A stretch of DNA of 12,303 nucleotides from an uncultured Planctomycetaceae bacterium (GTDB lineage: Bacteria; Planctomycetota; Planctomycetia; Pirellulales; Lacipirellulaceae), in contig CALMBE010000014.1 in assembly GCA_937860165.1 (NCBI GenBank), forward strand, positions 1-12,303. Reading direction: 5' to 3'. Each line of letters begins with the position of its first letter. The first letter of the stretch is position 1. Made by a program: the position numbers and the translations under genes. The notes beneath the pieces were generated by a model. The model ran no database searches. It worked only from the letters and a program-made list of their open reading frames with translations, and was not told the DNA's origin. Below are positions 1-6,862 of this stretch, in pieces.

Positions 1-589
1 CGCCATACAATTGGGGAATTGCCCAGCCGTACACGCCATGGTCGAGCGATGCATCAAACGTACCACCATTGCGCACGCCCGCGCCGGGATTACCGAAAGC
101 TTGGGTCTTTTGCGCGTCGGTACCGTACATAAAGTCACCACGGAAACCAACGTCCAACCCGTTCGATCCATCGGCGGTGCGTCCCAAGTAGAACCACTGT
201 TGTTGCATGTTTAGGTTTTGGGGAACGTCGTTGAAAGTCAACCCAGTGCCCTCGCCCGTCGCCGCGGAAGAGAGCGGCTCGAACAGGTCATGGTAACCAA
301 ATTGCGACCAACCACCGACTTCGATGCCCGAATCGTCCAACCCGAGCAACCCAGCTAGGCTGAATCCTTCGACAATTCCAGGGCCGATGCCACTGAATAA
401 ACCAGCCGCGCCGACGCCACTTCCACAGTGGCAAGCGTCGCCACAATCACAAGGATCGCAGCCACTATCGCAGCTCGCGGGCCTTACTAAAGAATCCGAC
501 GACCACCCGACGTTCTCATCAGCGGCCAAGGTTGGCGACGCCGAGAGGACCAGAGCAGCGAGTCCTGCAGTCCATTTTCTTAATTTCAC
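1..589 (-). CDS. BBP2-type beta-barrel porin, N-terminal part (3' end beyond window)
   Basis: This is an open frame from a GTG start to the left edge, 196 residues without a stop. The start is chosen because AAGGAG (602-597) lies 7 nt upstream; no in-frame ATG is near. Residues 1-23 form a clear signal peptide (basic VKLRK, hydrophobic core, Ala-rich cleavage site around 22/23), so the protein is exported. Residues 40-55 hold six cysteines in a Gly/Asp-rich stretch. From about residue 89 the text 'IEVGGWSQFGYHD', then 'TFNDVPQNLNMQQQWFYLGR', then 'GLDVGFRGDFMYGTDA' follows the pattern of the putative beta-barrel porin-2 (OmpL-like, BBP2) family common in Planctomycetota: a first strand, a 'FND' turn, 'LNQ.Y.Y.ER' and 'D.G.R.D..YGTD'. 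The expected role is an outer-membrane channel. The substrate cannot be told. Most of the barrel lies outside the window. Confidence 0.78.
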   Translation of the reverse strand, partial: MKLRKWTAGLAALVLSASPTLAADENVGWSSDSLVRPASCDSGCDPCDCGDACHCGSGVGAAGLFSGIGPGIVEGFSLAGLLGLDDSGIEVGGWSQFGYHDLFEPLSSAATGEGTGLTFNDVPQNLNMQQQWFYLGRTADGSNGLDVGFRGDFMYGTDAQKTQAFGNPGAGVRNGGTFDASLDHGVYGWAIPQLYG

Positions 590-1006
590 CTTGAAGCTCC
601 TTCTGTTCTGCCCGTGTGCCGTTATGGCTCCAACCTACGTTCGCAACAGGGCAAAGGTTATTGTTCGACGAACTTCGGTCCCAAAGGACGGTCGATCTGG
701 GGACCGTATTCGCGGGGATGCGTCCGCCTCGCTCTCATGTATCGACTCTGCCGAGAACACCAATCAAGGCGATGAACCACATTTATCCGAGTTCTCCTGC
801 GATTCCAGGCACTTTCTGAGAAGCCCTAACGGTTGTATTGCTTGTTGGGCAATCGGCGAATATCGGAGAGGGTCGCTAGGACAACACTTGCTGCCGAAAA
901 ACGCCTGCAATGATTAGGGTTTCCATAATCGGTATATCTTCACATCCCAGGTGCGGATGTGAGATTTCCTGCGAACTGGAAGCCCTGGCCAGGGGTTTCG
1001 AGCAAC
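590..1006. other. Intergenic region upstream of the porin gene
   Basis: No convincing gene is seen in these 417 bases. Frames that stay open on the plus strand give low-complexity, Ser/Pro/Arg-rich translations without domain character. The region should hold the porin promoter, read leftward, but no clear -35/-10 pair was found. Small symmetric elements are present: GTTCGACGAAC (663-673), a 12-bp perfect palindrome CCCTGGCCAGGG (983-994), and the hairpin listed separately at 939-963. Confidence 0.5.
939..963 (-). terminator. Hairpin downstream of the DUF4190-like gene, possible terminator
   Basis: TCACATCC (940-947) and GGATGTGA (955-962) are perfect 8-bp inverted arms around a 7-nt loop; one G-T pair extends the stem. 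The hairpin lies about 43 nt past the stop of the last gene of the minus-strand block. No T-tract follows in that direction, so it is not a textbook intrinsic terminator. It could instead be a 3' stabilising stem or an operator. Confidence 0.3.
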
Positions 1007-1705
1007 TCAATAAGTGTGGGTAGCTTCGTCGGGAAGCTTCCAAGAATCGATCAGCCAGCGGGAAACCTGATCGGCCCGATCGACACGCATCGCACTGACG
1101 ACCAATGGTACTTGGTCTGAATCACCTAACCGGTAAGTGAGAATAACTCGGGGGATGCCATTGTTGGAACTACAGTCTGCCGAGAGGGTTTCCAGGGAAG
1201 GAGGCCTTTGAGTCGCCAGTTTGGAGAATTTAGTCACTAGGGGATCTTGGAGTAATTGAGCAGCCGCGACTTCTGGTTCGATCCGAGAAGGAGGTGCATC
1301 GGGATTGTCCGACCTCGCAAAACGCGTCATCGCGTCGTTGGAAAGCTGATTGAGGGCTTCGACACCCTTTCCCGTGCCGAGCAATTCCAGCCAGTGCCGA
1401 GCAAATTGATCTGCCTGGGTCTTGTACAACGTATCTCTCACATAGAGCCGCATCGGCACAGCGACCAAGCAAGCCAGCGAGAGGAACAAGGCAAAGCGGG
1501 CGACACCTGTTCCAGAAAGCGTATTCTCGGTTGCCGCGATTCGTTTGAGCGCCAAGAGTGCCACTGCGATTCCTGCCAGAGGAATAATCGCCAGCAGCGG
1601 CACGAGGAGCGACAACATGGAGAACAGACTCAGTACCAGGGCACAAACTGCCAGACTGCTTAGCGATCGGTAGCGTCCCAATTCGTCAGCGTCGTAAACA
1701 TCCAT
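1007..1705 (-). CDS. Small membrane protein with DUF4190-like N-terminus and soluble C-terminal domain
   Basis: The protein has 232 residues from ATG at 1705. The frame stays open further upstream, but only inside the CvpA-like gene, where the translation is Arg/His-rich and not protein-like; so the start is placed after the CvpA stop. No Shine-Dalgarno motif is visible. Residues about 14-56 make two adjoining hydrophobic helices ending in 'GIAVALLALKRI', and residues 69-88 a third. This is the layout of the short DUF4190-type membrane module that planctomycete genomes carry often. Residues 90-232 are soluble, with a predicted alpha/beta character and no motif I recognise. It lies 41 bp behind the CvpA-like gene on the same strand and is probably cotranscribed. 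The function is unknown; a role in the cell envelope is an inference from topology. Confidence 0.65.
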   Translation of the reverse strand: MDVYDADELGRYRSLSSLAVCALVLSLFSMLSLLVPLLAIIPLAGIAVALLALKRIAATENTLSGTGVARFALFLSLACLVAVPMRLYVRDTLYKTQADQFARHWLELLGTGKGVEALNQLSNDAMTRFARSDNPDAPPSRIEPEVAAAQLLQDPLVTKFSKLATQRPPSLETLSADCSSNNGIPRVILTYRLGDSDQVPLVVSAMRVDRADQVSRWLIDSWKLPDEATHTY

Positions 1706-1746
1706 GAGGAGTGTGCCCGCTTCCCAATTATTAAAGTTAAGAAGGA

Positions 1747-2271
1747 TTATTTTTCTGTGAATGTGGTGTCGATACCCTCGGCACGCGCGAATCGATTCGC
1801 CACGTTCCAGAAGGGTGCTCGGCCCCACTTGAATACTGCCTGGGGGAATCCTGGACCATCGGCATACTTCCACACACCTGCTTGAATAGGAAGTCGATCC
1901 AAGGTGTAAGTAGCGAAACTGGTAAACATCACCGCCACCAAGATGCCCACGATGGGGCCCGCGATCTTGTCGAACAAAGTGATGAAACGCACGCGAGTGC
2001 GCGAGATACGCTCGGCCACCACGCGGATCACCAATACGGAAAATAGGAACACACTCCAGACGCTTGCAAATATAAAGTACCACGCGTTGGCCGAACTCGG
2101 GTCGGCCTGTTCGACCAGGATATTTCCAACAGGTACTCCAAGAAAGATGGCGATCAAGCCACCCAAGATCACGGATATCAGGGCGATGGCGTTGTTCCAC
2201 AATCCTTCGTTGACGGTCATGGCGATTCCTGCAAACAGAACCGCACAGATCAAGACGGCTAGGTAAGTCAT
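1747..2271 (-). CDS. CvpA-like integral membrane protein
   Basis: The protein has 174 residues from ATG at 2271; a TTG four codons upstream (2283) is an alternative start. Four hydrophobic segments are visible at about 3-19, 28-47, 63-84 and 104-122. The order and spacing, with a short charged loop 'RVVAERISRTRVRFITLFDKIAGPIVGI' (here given only in outline: basic loop 83-97, then DKIAGPIVGI at 101-110) just before the last helix, match the colicin V production protein family (CvpA, PF02674), where the loop carries a similar 'D...G...G'. CvpA proteins sit in the inner membrane, and their biochemical role is poorly defined. Residues 123-174 form a short polar tail. The gene is 47 bp downstream of the GspE-like gene on the same strand, so it is likely in the same transcript. 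The family call is moderate because CvpA sequences diverge strongly. Confidence 0.68.
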   Translation of the reverse strand: MTYLAVLICAVLFAGIAMTVNEGLWNNAIALISVILGGLIAIFLGVPVGNILVEQADPSSANAWYFIFASVWSVFLFSVLVIRVVAERISRTRVRFITLFDKIAGPIVGILVAVMFTSFATYTLDRLPIQAGVWKYADGPGFPQAVFKWGRAPFWNVANRFARAEGIDTTFTEK

Positions 2272-2318
2272 GACGGAAACCAATCCAATTCGAGGAAATA
2301 CAATCTAGAATGCGAAAT

Positions 2319-4232
2319 TTATTGTTGCAGGACGCGAGTTAGCTCTTGCAGCGAAGTGATCCCTTGAGCGACTAACAGAATTCCTTCTTCCTGCAAGGAA
2401 CGTTGGCGAGATTCCCGGGCGGCGGCCTTTAAGAGATCGAGTTTGGGTTGCTTGACCAGAATCTCGCGCATTTTGTCGGTTATCACCAACAATTCGAAGA
2501 GTCCCGTCCGTCCTAGGTAGCCGAGTGCTTGGCACGACTTACAGGGTTTTTCGATTTCCTCCGGCTTGGGGGGGCGGTAGAGCTTTTCGACCTTACCCGC
2601 GGGAATTCCTAGTTTTCGCAACACGTCCGCTGGCGGCGTGTAGCCGACTTTGCAGTCGGGGCACAATTTGCGGATCAAACGCTGGTAAAGAACCGCCTTG
2701 GCAGCGGTGGCAAATTCCTTGGGAGGCATCTTAAGCTGCAAAAACCGTAACAAGGCTTCGCCGGATTCCTTGGCTCGAATACTCGTGATTACCAAATGAT
2801 CATCGCTGATTTCCTTGAACAGCATTTTGGCCGCTTCGACATCGGTCATGTCTCGCAAGACATATACATTGGGATAGGTGCGAATCAGAGTCGGGATGAT
2901 CTTGGCAGGAGTTTCCCCTTTTGCGGAGTCGTAGGTCGTAACTCCGATATTTTGGATGTCGTGTTCGCGGTTGTGGACATCTTCGATTGCCGCGAAGTCG
3001 CGCATCAGCCGGTCGGTTTCTTCGAGCGAGACATTCATCAGTGTCGTTAGTCCGCCGCCGGGGAGCGTTGAGAAAATCACAAGCCCCGCATCGGAAGCCA
3101 TGCTTTCCGCCCACTGTTTTTGTAGGCCTTCGCGAATCCCCAGATCGGAGTAATGCTGCAGGTTGCGTTTTTCACCGCGACGAGTCACGACGACTCGTTC
3201 GCCGGTCGCTACCCCTTGAGAAACCACCTGGCAGATGTATGATTTACCCTCGAATTTTGCTCCGAACTGCCCTTCCTGTTTATTACGGCGGTCTTTCACA
3301 TTCAAGTTCGAGAGCGTCTTGATGACTGCCAGCATCACGTCGCTGGATTCGCGATCGCGGGCCTCGGCATTGTGCCAGACTCCATCGATTTCAAAACGCA
3401 CATTCACGGCCTGTTGGGTGAAGTCGAGCATTAGCTTGTCGCTTCGCCGCTGGATCATGTCCGCCACAATCTCCTTGAGCAACAGGTAGCCCGGCGAGTG
3501 CCTAGCCGAAAGTAAATTTGCGTTGTTCGTGGTTGGATCGTCGGCCCCCATGGCGAGCAATTCGACGGGAGCCCCTTTTTCGTATTCCGCAACCCGCTCG
3601 AAACTGACCTTGATACCTATCCCGCTCAGGACGGCAGCGAATGCGAATCGCCACCAAGAACCCGTCAGCACGGCCAGATGGGGTTCGACACTCTTGTTAT
3701 GAACCAACACGTAGGGTATCCAAGTGGCTACAAACACCAGAAACAGAATCAGTGCCCGAATCCAAGTTGCGATCGGCACGAAAAACAGTACGTATGCGAC
3801 CAGCATGAATGGAATAAAAATCACTAGGCTCCATTTGTGGTAACCCAGTTTGTAGATCTGACTATCGCGGTTGACCCAATCTCCAGCGGCGACCCACATC
3901 CAGAACAGGGCCACCAGGCCCCCGAGCTTCAGGGGTGTCAAGAAATCTAGGCTCAAAGTCTGGGCCTTCTGCAATACGTCTTGAACGACCGGCGCGGCAG
4001 CCGGGGCCCCCGCCGTTGCTGCGGCGGGATCGTTTTCCGGTCGCAGTCCTTCTGTATCCTGAGCGATCTTGCGGGACCGATTCCCTTCCAGCTCGCTGTT
4101 GATCGCCTGCGCAGCGCCGACATCGATCAAACCGGCTTGACCCCATGTCGTCGCGGGGTCCAGGCAAAATCCGGCCAACAACAAACAGAGCAATGCATAG
4201 TGCGGGAAAACGTTTCCAAAAGAATTGAACAT
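2319..4232 (-). CDS. Membrane-anchored GspE/PilB-like protein with degenerate ATPase motifs
   Basis: The protein has 637 residues. ATG at 4232 shares one base with the pilT stop (TGATG), which implies translational coupling. Residues 1-30 look like a signal peptide or first membrane helix, followed by an Ala/Pro-rich linker and hydrophobic segments at about 101-117, 133-152 and 158-177, with a weaker one at 192-209. Residues 240-637 follow the secretion/pilus ATPase fold: an N2-like part with 'VRFEIDGVWHN' (278-288), then the core. Key motifs are changed. Walker A reads LPGGGLTT (390-397) instead of GPTGSGKTT, so the lysine is lost. The Asp box reads AIEDVHN, Walker B reads VLRDMTD (Glu to Asp, Gly to Arg), and the second His-box histidine is Arg. 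The zinc-type tetracysteine (CPDC 524-527, CKSC 564-567) and the 'GYLGRTGLFELL' region are intact. It is probably a non-hydrolysing or atypical partner of the PilT encoded upstream. A signal helix plus three spanning helices would place the ATPase-like domain in the cytoplasm. Confidence 0.82.
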   Translation of the reverse strand: MFNSFGNVFPHYALLCLLLAGFCLDPATTWGQAGLIDVGAAQAINSELEGNRSRKIAQDTEGLRPENDPAAATAGAPAAAPVVQDVLQKAQTLSLDFLTPLKLGGLVALFWMWVAAGDWVNRDSQIYKLGYHKWSLVIFIPFMLVAYVLFFVPIATWIRALILFLVFVATWIPYVLVHNKSVEPHLAVLTGSWWRFAFAAVLSGIGIKVSFERVAEYEKGAPVELLAMGADDPTTNNANLLSARHSPGYLLLKEIVADMIQRRSDKLMLDFTQQAVNVRFEIDGVWHNAEARDRESSDVMLAVIKTLSNLNVKDRRNKQEGQFGAKFEGKSYICQVVSQGVATGERVVVTRRGEKRNLQHYSDLGIREGLQKQWAESMASDAGLVIFSTLPGGGLTTLMNVSLEETDRLMRDFAAIEDVHNREHDIQNIGVTTYDSAKGETPAKIIPTLIRTYPNVYVLRDMTDVEAAKMLFKEISDDHLVITSIRAKESGEALLRFLQLKMPPKEFATAAKAVLYQRLIRKLCPDCKVGYTPPADVLRKLGIPAGKVEKLYRPPKPEEIEKPCKSCQALGYLGRTGLFELLVITDKMREILVKQPKLDLLKAAARESRQRSLQEEGILLVAQGITSLQELTRVLQQ

Positions 4233-5416
4233 CAAAGAATACCACCTTGTGAAACGTCGATTCCCTTGAGCGCCATTTTGAGTGCTTCGCGATTGGGTGC
4301 CACTTCGAGTGCCACTTCCCGATCGATCAGTTCGGCGTCGACCAGTTTCTTGAGGCTTTGGGTGAAGTCCTGCATGCCGTCTTCGGCGCCCACTCGGATC
4401 GCGTCCCCCAGTTTGTGGTCTTGTTCGTCCAAGATCAGTTTACGCACCATGGGGGTGAAATTCATAATCTCGACGGCCGGCACTCGGCCGACACCGGGCT
4501 TGATCGACTTGAGTAGCTTTTGTGCGACGATGCCTTTCATATTCATGGCAATCGCGCTCCGCAGCGCGCTGTGCATAGACTGTGGGAATAAGTCCAGGAT
4601 ACGCCCGATTGTCGACGCAGCGGTGCTGGCGTGGATCGTTCCGAATACCAAGTGCCCCGTTTCGGCCGCATGAATGGCCGTCATGAAGGTTTCCTTGTCA
4701 CGCATTTCGCCCACGAGCATTACATCGGGATCCTCGCGGACGGCATGTTTCATGCCAATTTCAAAGTCCACCACATCGAGCCCGATCTCCCGTTGGTTGA
4801 TTAGGCACTTGTCTTCGGTGAAAACGAACTCGATAGGGTCTTCGAGCGTGAGAATGTGTTTGCGGTAGCGTTTGTTGATCCAGTTGAGCATCGAAGCGAT
4901 GGTCGTGCTTTTACCAGAACCCGTGACCCCAGCCAGCAGGACCATGCCTTGGTCGTAGCTACACAGCCGTTCGATCGAAGCGGGGAGATTAAGTCCTTCG
5001 AAATCGGGAATCCAACTATTCACTCGCCGGGCTACCATGCCGATGTGACCGAGCTGCTGCATCAGGTTCACACGGAATCGCCAGTTCGTGCCGTCCACGT
5101 CGCACATGTGGGCGAAGTCAGCCCCACCGTCTTTGTCGAAATACTTGCGGCTCCGTTCGTTCATCATCGGAAAGCAGAGGCGAACCATTTCTTCGTCGTC
5201 GATTGGCCCGCGATTCATCGGTCTCAGGGAGCCATCGACCCGGACCATAGGGGGGCGACCCACCTTAAGGTGCAAATCGCTTGCTTCCAGCTTGACGCAG
5301 GCGCGAAATAGCTTGTTGATCTCCAATTCCTGGTGACGACCAACAAAACTATCGAAATCGGATTCGCTGATGCCCGATGATTTACCCATCGTGTTCTCCG
5401 CTGTCGTTACCGACAT
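4232..5416 (-). CDS. pilT: PilT-type pilus retraction ATPase
   Basis: The protein has 394 residues from ATG at 5416. A second ATG at 5389 (385 residues) has a better ribosome site (GGAGA, 5 nt upstream), so the true start may be there. The N-terminal PAS-like part contains 'ASDLHLKVGRPPMVRVDG' (45-62), as in PilT/PilU. The RecA-like core has all the motifs: Walker A GVTGSGKST (163-171), Asp box TLEDPIE (190-196), Walker B DPDVMLVGEMRD (229-240), His box HLVFGTIHA (255-263), followed by 'GIVAQKLL' and the 'MVRKLILDE' stretch that corresponds to the AIRNLIRE motif of PilT. PilT hexamers depolymerise type IV pili at the inner membrane base and power twitching. No pilin, PilC or PilM-Q gene is in the window. 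The gene lies 60 bp after hisF and is coupled to the GspE-like gene downstream, an arrangement suggesting that the two proteins work together. Confidence 0.92.
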   Translation of the reverse strand: MSVTTAENTMGKSSGISESDFDSFVGRHQELEINKLFRACVKLEASDLHLKVGRPPMVRVDGSLRPMNRGPIDDEEMVRLCFPMMNERSRKYFDKDGGADFAHMCDVDGTNWRFRVNLMQQLGHIGMVARRVNSWIPDFEGLNLPASIERLCSYDQGMVLLAGVTGSGKSTTIASMLNWINKRYRKHILTLEDPIEFVFTEDKCLINQREIGLDVVDFEIGMKHAVREDPDVMLVGEMRDKETFMTAIHAAETGHLVFGTIHASTAASTIGRILDLFPQSMHSALRSAIAMNMKGIVAQKLLKSIKPGVGRVPAVEIMNFTPMVRKLILDEQDHKLGDAIRVGAEDGMQDFTQSLKKLVDAELIDREVALEVAPNREALKMALKGIDVSQGGIL

Positions 5417-5441
5417 GCCTTTGGCCAGGTTGGCCGTCGCT

Positions 5442-5463
5442 AAAAAAAGTCATTCTTAAAATG
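5442..5463 (-). terminator. Weak candidate intrinsic terminator after hisF
   Basis: On the minus strand CATTTTAAGAATG can fold into a 5-bp AT-rich stem with a 3-nt loop, and seven T residues follow two bases later. The T-tract is convincing; the stem is short and has few GC pairs. If it works, it would partly separate hisF from the pilT block. Read-through is likely. Confidence 0.3.
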
Positions 5464-5476
5464 GCCTTCTAACTGA

Positions 5477-6250
5477 TCAGGCAGCCAATCGCACCGCCAC
5501 GCCCAGCTTCGCCATGATCTGCTTCGTTTGCTGAATTGTATACTCGCCGAAATGAAAAATACTGGCCGCCAAAGCCGCATCGGCCTTGCCGAGTGTGACC
5601 GCTTCGGCCAAATGCTCCGGACAACCGGCCCCGCCACTGGCAACGACGGGTACCGAGACGGCTGCACTCACTGCTGCTGTCATTTCCAAATCGTAACCAT
5701 CCTTGGTGCCGTCGGCGTCCATGCTGGTGAGCACGATTTCCCCCGCACCCAGTTTTTCGACCTGTCGGGCCCACGCGACCGCTTCGAGTCCCGTACCGAT
5801 GCGACCTCCGTTGATGTGAACTTCCCAAATCTCTTTGCCATCGTGAATCACCCGCTTGGGGTCGATATTCACCACGATACACTGGCTGCCAAATTTCAAA
5901 GCCGCCGCTCGCACGAATTCCGGATCGCGGACCGCGGCGGAGTTGATCGATACTTTGTCGCACCCAGCCAATAGCAACTGGCGAATATCTTCGAGCGTGC
6001 GAATCCCGCCGCCGACCGTGAGTGGCATGAACACCTGTTCGGCAGTGCGGCGGACCACGTCGAGCATGATCGCGCGTCCCTCGTGGCTGGCGGTGATGTC
6101 GAGAAACACCAGTTCGTCGGCCCCCTCGTTTTCATAACGGGCCGCCACCTCAACTGGGTCCCCCGCATCGCGGAGGTGAAGGAAATTGGTCCCTTTCACC
6201 ACCCGGCCACGGTCGACATCGAGACAAGGGATTACACGTTTAGCAAGCAT
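5477..6250 (-). CDS. hisF: Imidazole glycerol phosphate synthase, cyclase subunit HisF
   Basis: The protein has 257 residues, the usual HisF length, from ATG at 6250. HisF is the (beta/alpha)8 cyclase half of the HisFH complex. It joins ammonia from HisH with PRFAR to give imidazole glycerol phosphate and AICAR, linking histidine and purine synthesis in the cytoplasm. Visible hallmarks are '[19 protein letters not shown]' with catalytic Asp11, the first phosphate loop 'TVGGGIRT' (78-85), 'KVSINSAAV' (99-107), 'VNIDPKR' with catalytic Asp130, '[13 protein letters not shown]', and the second phosphate loop 'VASGGAG'. No hisH, hisA or other his gene is adjacent, so histidine genes are dispersed here. 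No clear Shine-Dalgarno is present. A candidate promoter lies about 90 bp upstream of the start. Nothing in the protein is unusual. Confidence 0.97.
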   Translation of the reverse strand: MLAKRVIPCLDVDRGRVVKGTNFLHLRDAGDPVEVAARYENEGADELVFLDITASHEGRAIMLDVVRRTAEQVFMPLTVGGGIRTLEDIRQLLLAGCDKVSINSAAVRDPEFVRAAALKFGSQCIVVNIDPKRVIHDGKEIWEVHINGGRIGTGLEAVAWARQVEKLGAGEIVLTSMDADGTKDGYDLEMTAAVSAAVSVPVVASGGAGCPEHLAEAVTLGKADAALAASIFHFGEYTIQQTKQIMAKLGVAVRLAA

Positions 6251-6336
6251 GGTGGCGAGTGATCCGAGTAGCCTTGAAAGATGTCATTTCGCGTGCAGAA
6301 TAATTCCGAAAATGCCCGAAGTTCCCCAAACCCTTC

Positions 6337-6365
6337 AGTTTAAGTACGATAAGGGGGGCGGTCAA
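6337..6365 (-). promoter_or_regulatory. Candidate sigma70-like promoter for hisF
   Basis: On the minus strand TTGACC (6365-6360) is followed after exactly 17 nt by TAAACT (6342-6337), five and four matches to the -35 and -10 consensus. Transcription would start near 6330, giving an 80-nt leader to hisF. This is a consensus match only; planctomycete promoters are not well defined. Confidence 0.4.
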
Positions 6366-6413
6366 CTCAGTGGAATGGCGTTCCGGGGGGCCGGTCGCTT
6401 TTCGGTTTGCCTT

Positions 6414-6533
6414 AAGTTGTCATTCCCGCGCAGGCGGGAATCCAGTGTGGAGGTTAGAGCGTGAAATACTGGATCCCCGCGTGCGCGGGGATGACGAGCA
6501 TGCCTGGGTTGGGCATGATCCCTAGGACAACTT
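6414..6533. repeat. REP-like palindrome pair inside an 8-bp inverted repeat
   Basis: Two GC-rich palindromes face each other at 6419-6495. The left half reads GTCATTCCCGCGCAGGCGGG then AATCCAG. The right half reads CTGGATCCCCGCGTGCGCGG then GGATGAC. Each half folds by itself, and the halves are also inverted copies of each other with few mismatches, about 24 bp apart. This is the 'GTCATTCCCGCG...AATCCAG' sequence type of REP/BIME elements found in many bacteria, which are often moved in trans by RAYT transposases (established knowledge of the class). A further hairpin CATGCC/GGCATG lies at 6499-6517, and a perfect 8-bp inverted repeat AAGTTGTC (6414-6421) / GACAACTT (6526-6533) encloses everything. 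No RAYT gene is in the window. Both flanking genes, hisF and the toxin-antitoxin pair, read away from the element, so it lies upstream of both. Confidence 0.75.
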
Positions 6534-6598
6534 GAAAACTGATCGGCCCTAGGGAAACAATGTCTCGTTTTGACTTCAACTGGGAAGGATGTTAGCCT

Positions 6599-6607
6599 TG
6601 GTAACAT
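6599..6607 (+). promoter_or_regulatory. Possible extended -10 promoter of the toxin-antitoxin pair
   Basis: TGGTAACAT fits the extended -10 form (TG, one base, then a hexamer with four of six consensus bases), 28 bp before the antitoxin start. A TTGACT at 6570-6575 is placed 26 bp upstream of the hexamer, too far to act as its -35, but it is 17 bp from a poor hexamer TAGCCT. The assignment is tentative. Confidence 0.22.
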
Positions 6608-6634
6608 AACTCGCTTCAATCCGAGGATTTCCCC

Positions 6635-6862
6635 ATGCTCGAACTGACTCCGCAACAACAGTTTGTCGATGCCCAAATCACTGCGGGAGTGTTTCCGGGG
6701 CCGAGTGAAGTTGTGGGCGCGGCACTGGCGCTTCTCAGCGAACGACAACGTGAATATGAACAACTTCATTCGGCAATTGGTCAAGTGGAACGTGGCGAGT
6801 TCGGGTTGCTTGATCTGGATAGTGTGAAGCGCCGCGGACGGGAACGCCGAGGCGAGCAGTAG
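6635..6862 (+). CDS. parD: ParD/CopG-type antitoxin
   Basis: The protein has 75 residues from ATG at 6635, with GAGGA (6623-6627) 7 nt upstream. It begins 'LELTPQQQFVDAQITAGVF' and continues 'GPSEVVGAALALLSERQ', which is the ParD layout: a short beta strand, then two helices with the conserved 'S(A/S)SEVVREALRLLE' type stretch of a ribbon-helix-helix DNA-binding dimer. Residues 45-75 form the charged C-terminal tail that in this family wraps and neutralises the toxin; it ends in an Arg-rich run. The stop codon overlaps the toxin start by one base (TAGTG). ParD proteins usually repress their own operon. The partner toxin appears frameshifted, so this antitoxin may be without an active target. 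Confidence 0.82.
   Translation: MLELTPQQQFVDAQITAGVFPGPSEVVGAALALLSERQREYEQLHSAIGQVERGEFGLLDLDSVKRRGRERRGEQ

Noticed and set aside
324..917. 197-codon plus-strand open frame
   Set aside because: It is antisense to the porin signal-peptide region and runs into the intergenic gap. Its composition is Ser/Pro/Arg-rich with no domain pattern, and the minus-strand porin has a good ribosome site and signal peptide.
983..994. CCCTGGCCAGGG as an intrinsic terminator
   Set aside because: The palindrome has only a 4-bp stem if a loop is allowed, and no T-tract follows on either strand.
1706..2200. Upstream extension of the DUF4190-like frame to 397 codons
   Set aside because: It lies wholly over the CvpA-like gene in another frame, and its translation is Arg/His/Cys-rich without membrane or domain character. 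It is a shadow of the CvpA-like gene.
6414..6533. CRISPR array
   Set aside because: Only two inverted palindromic units are present, not several direct repeats with spacers of constant length.
6362..6784. 140-codon minus-strand open frame with RLRGND-like text
   Set aside because: The RARGD/RLRGND text is the usual translation of REP-like palindromes, and the rest is antisense to the antitoxin gene.
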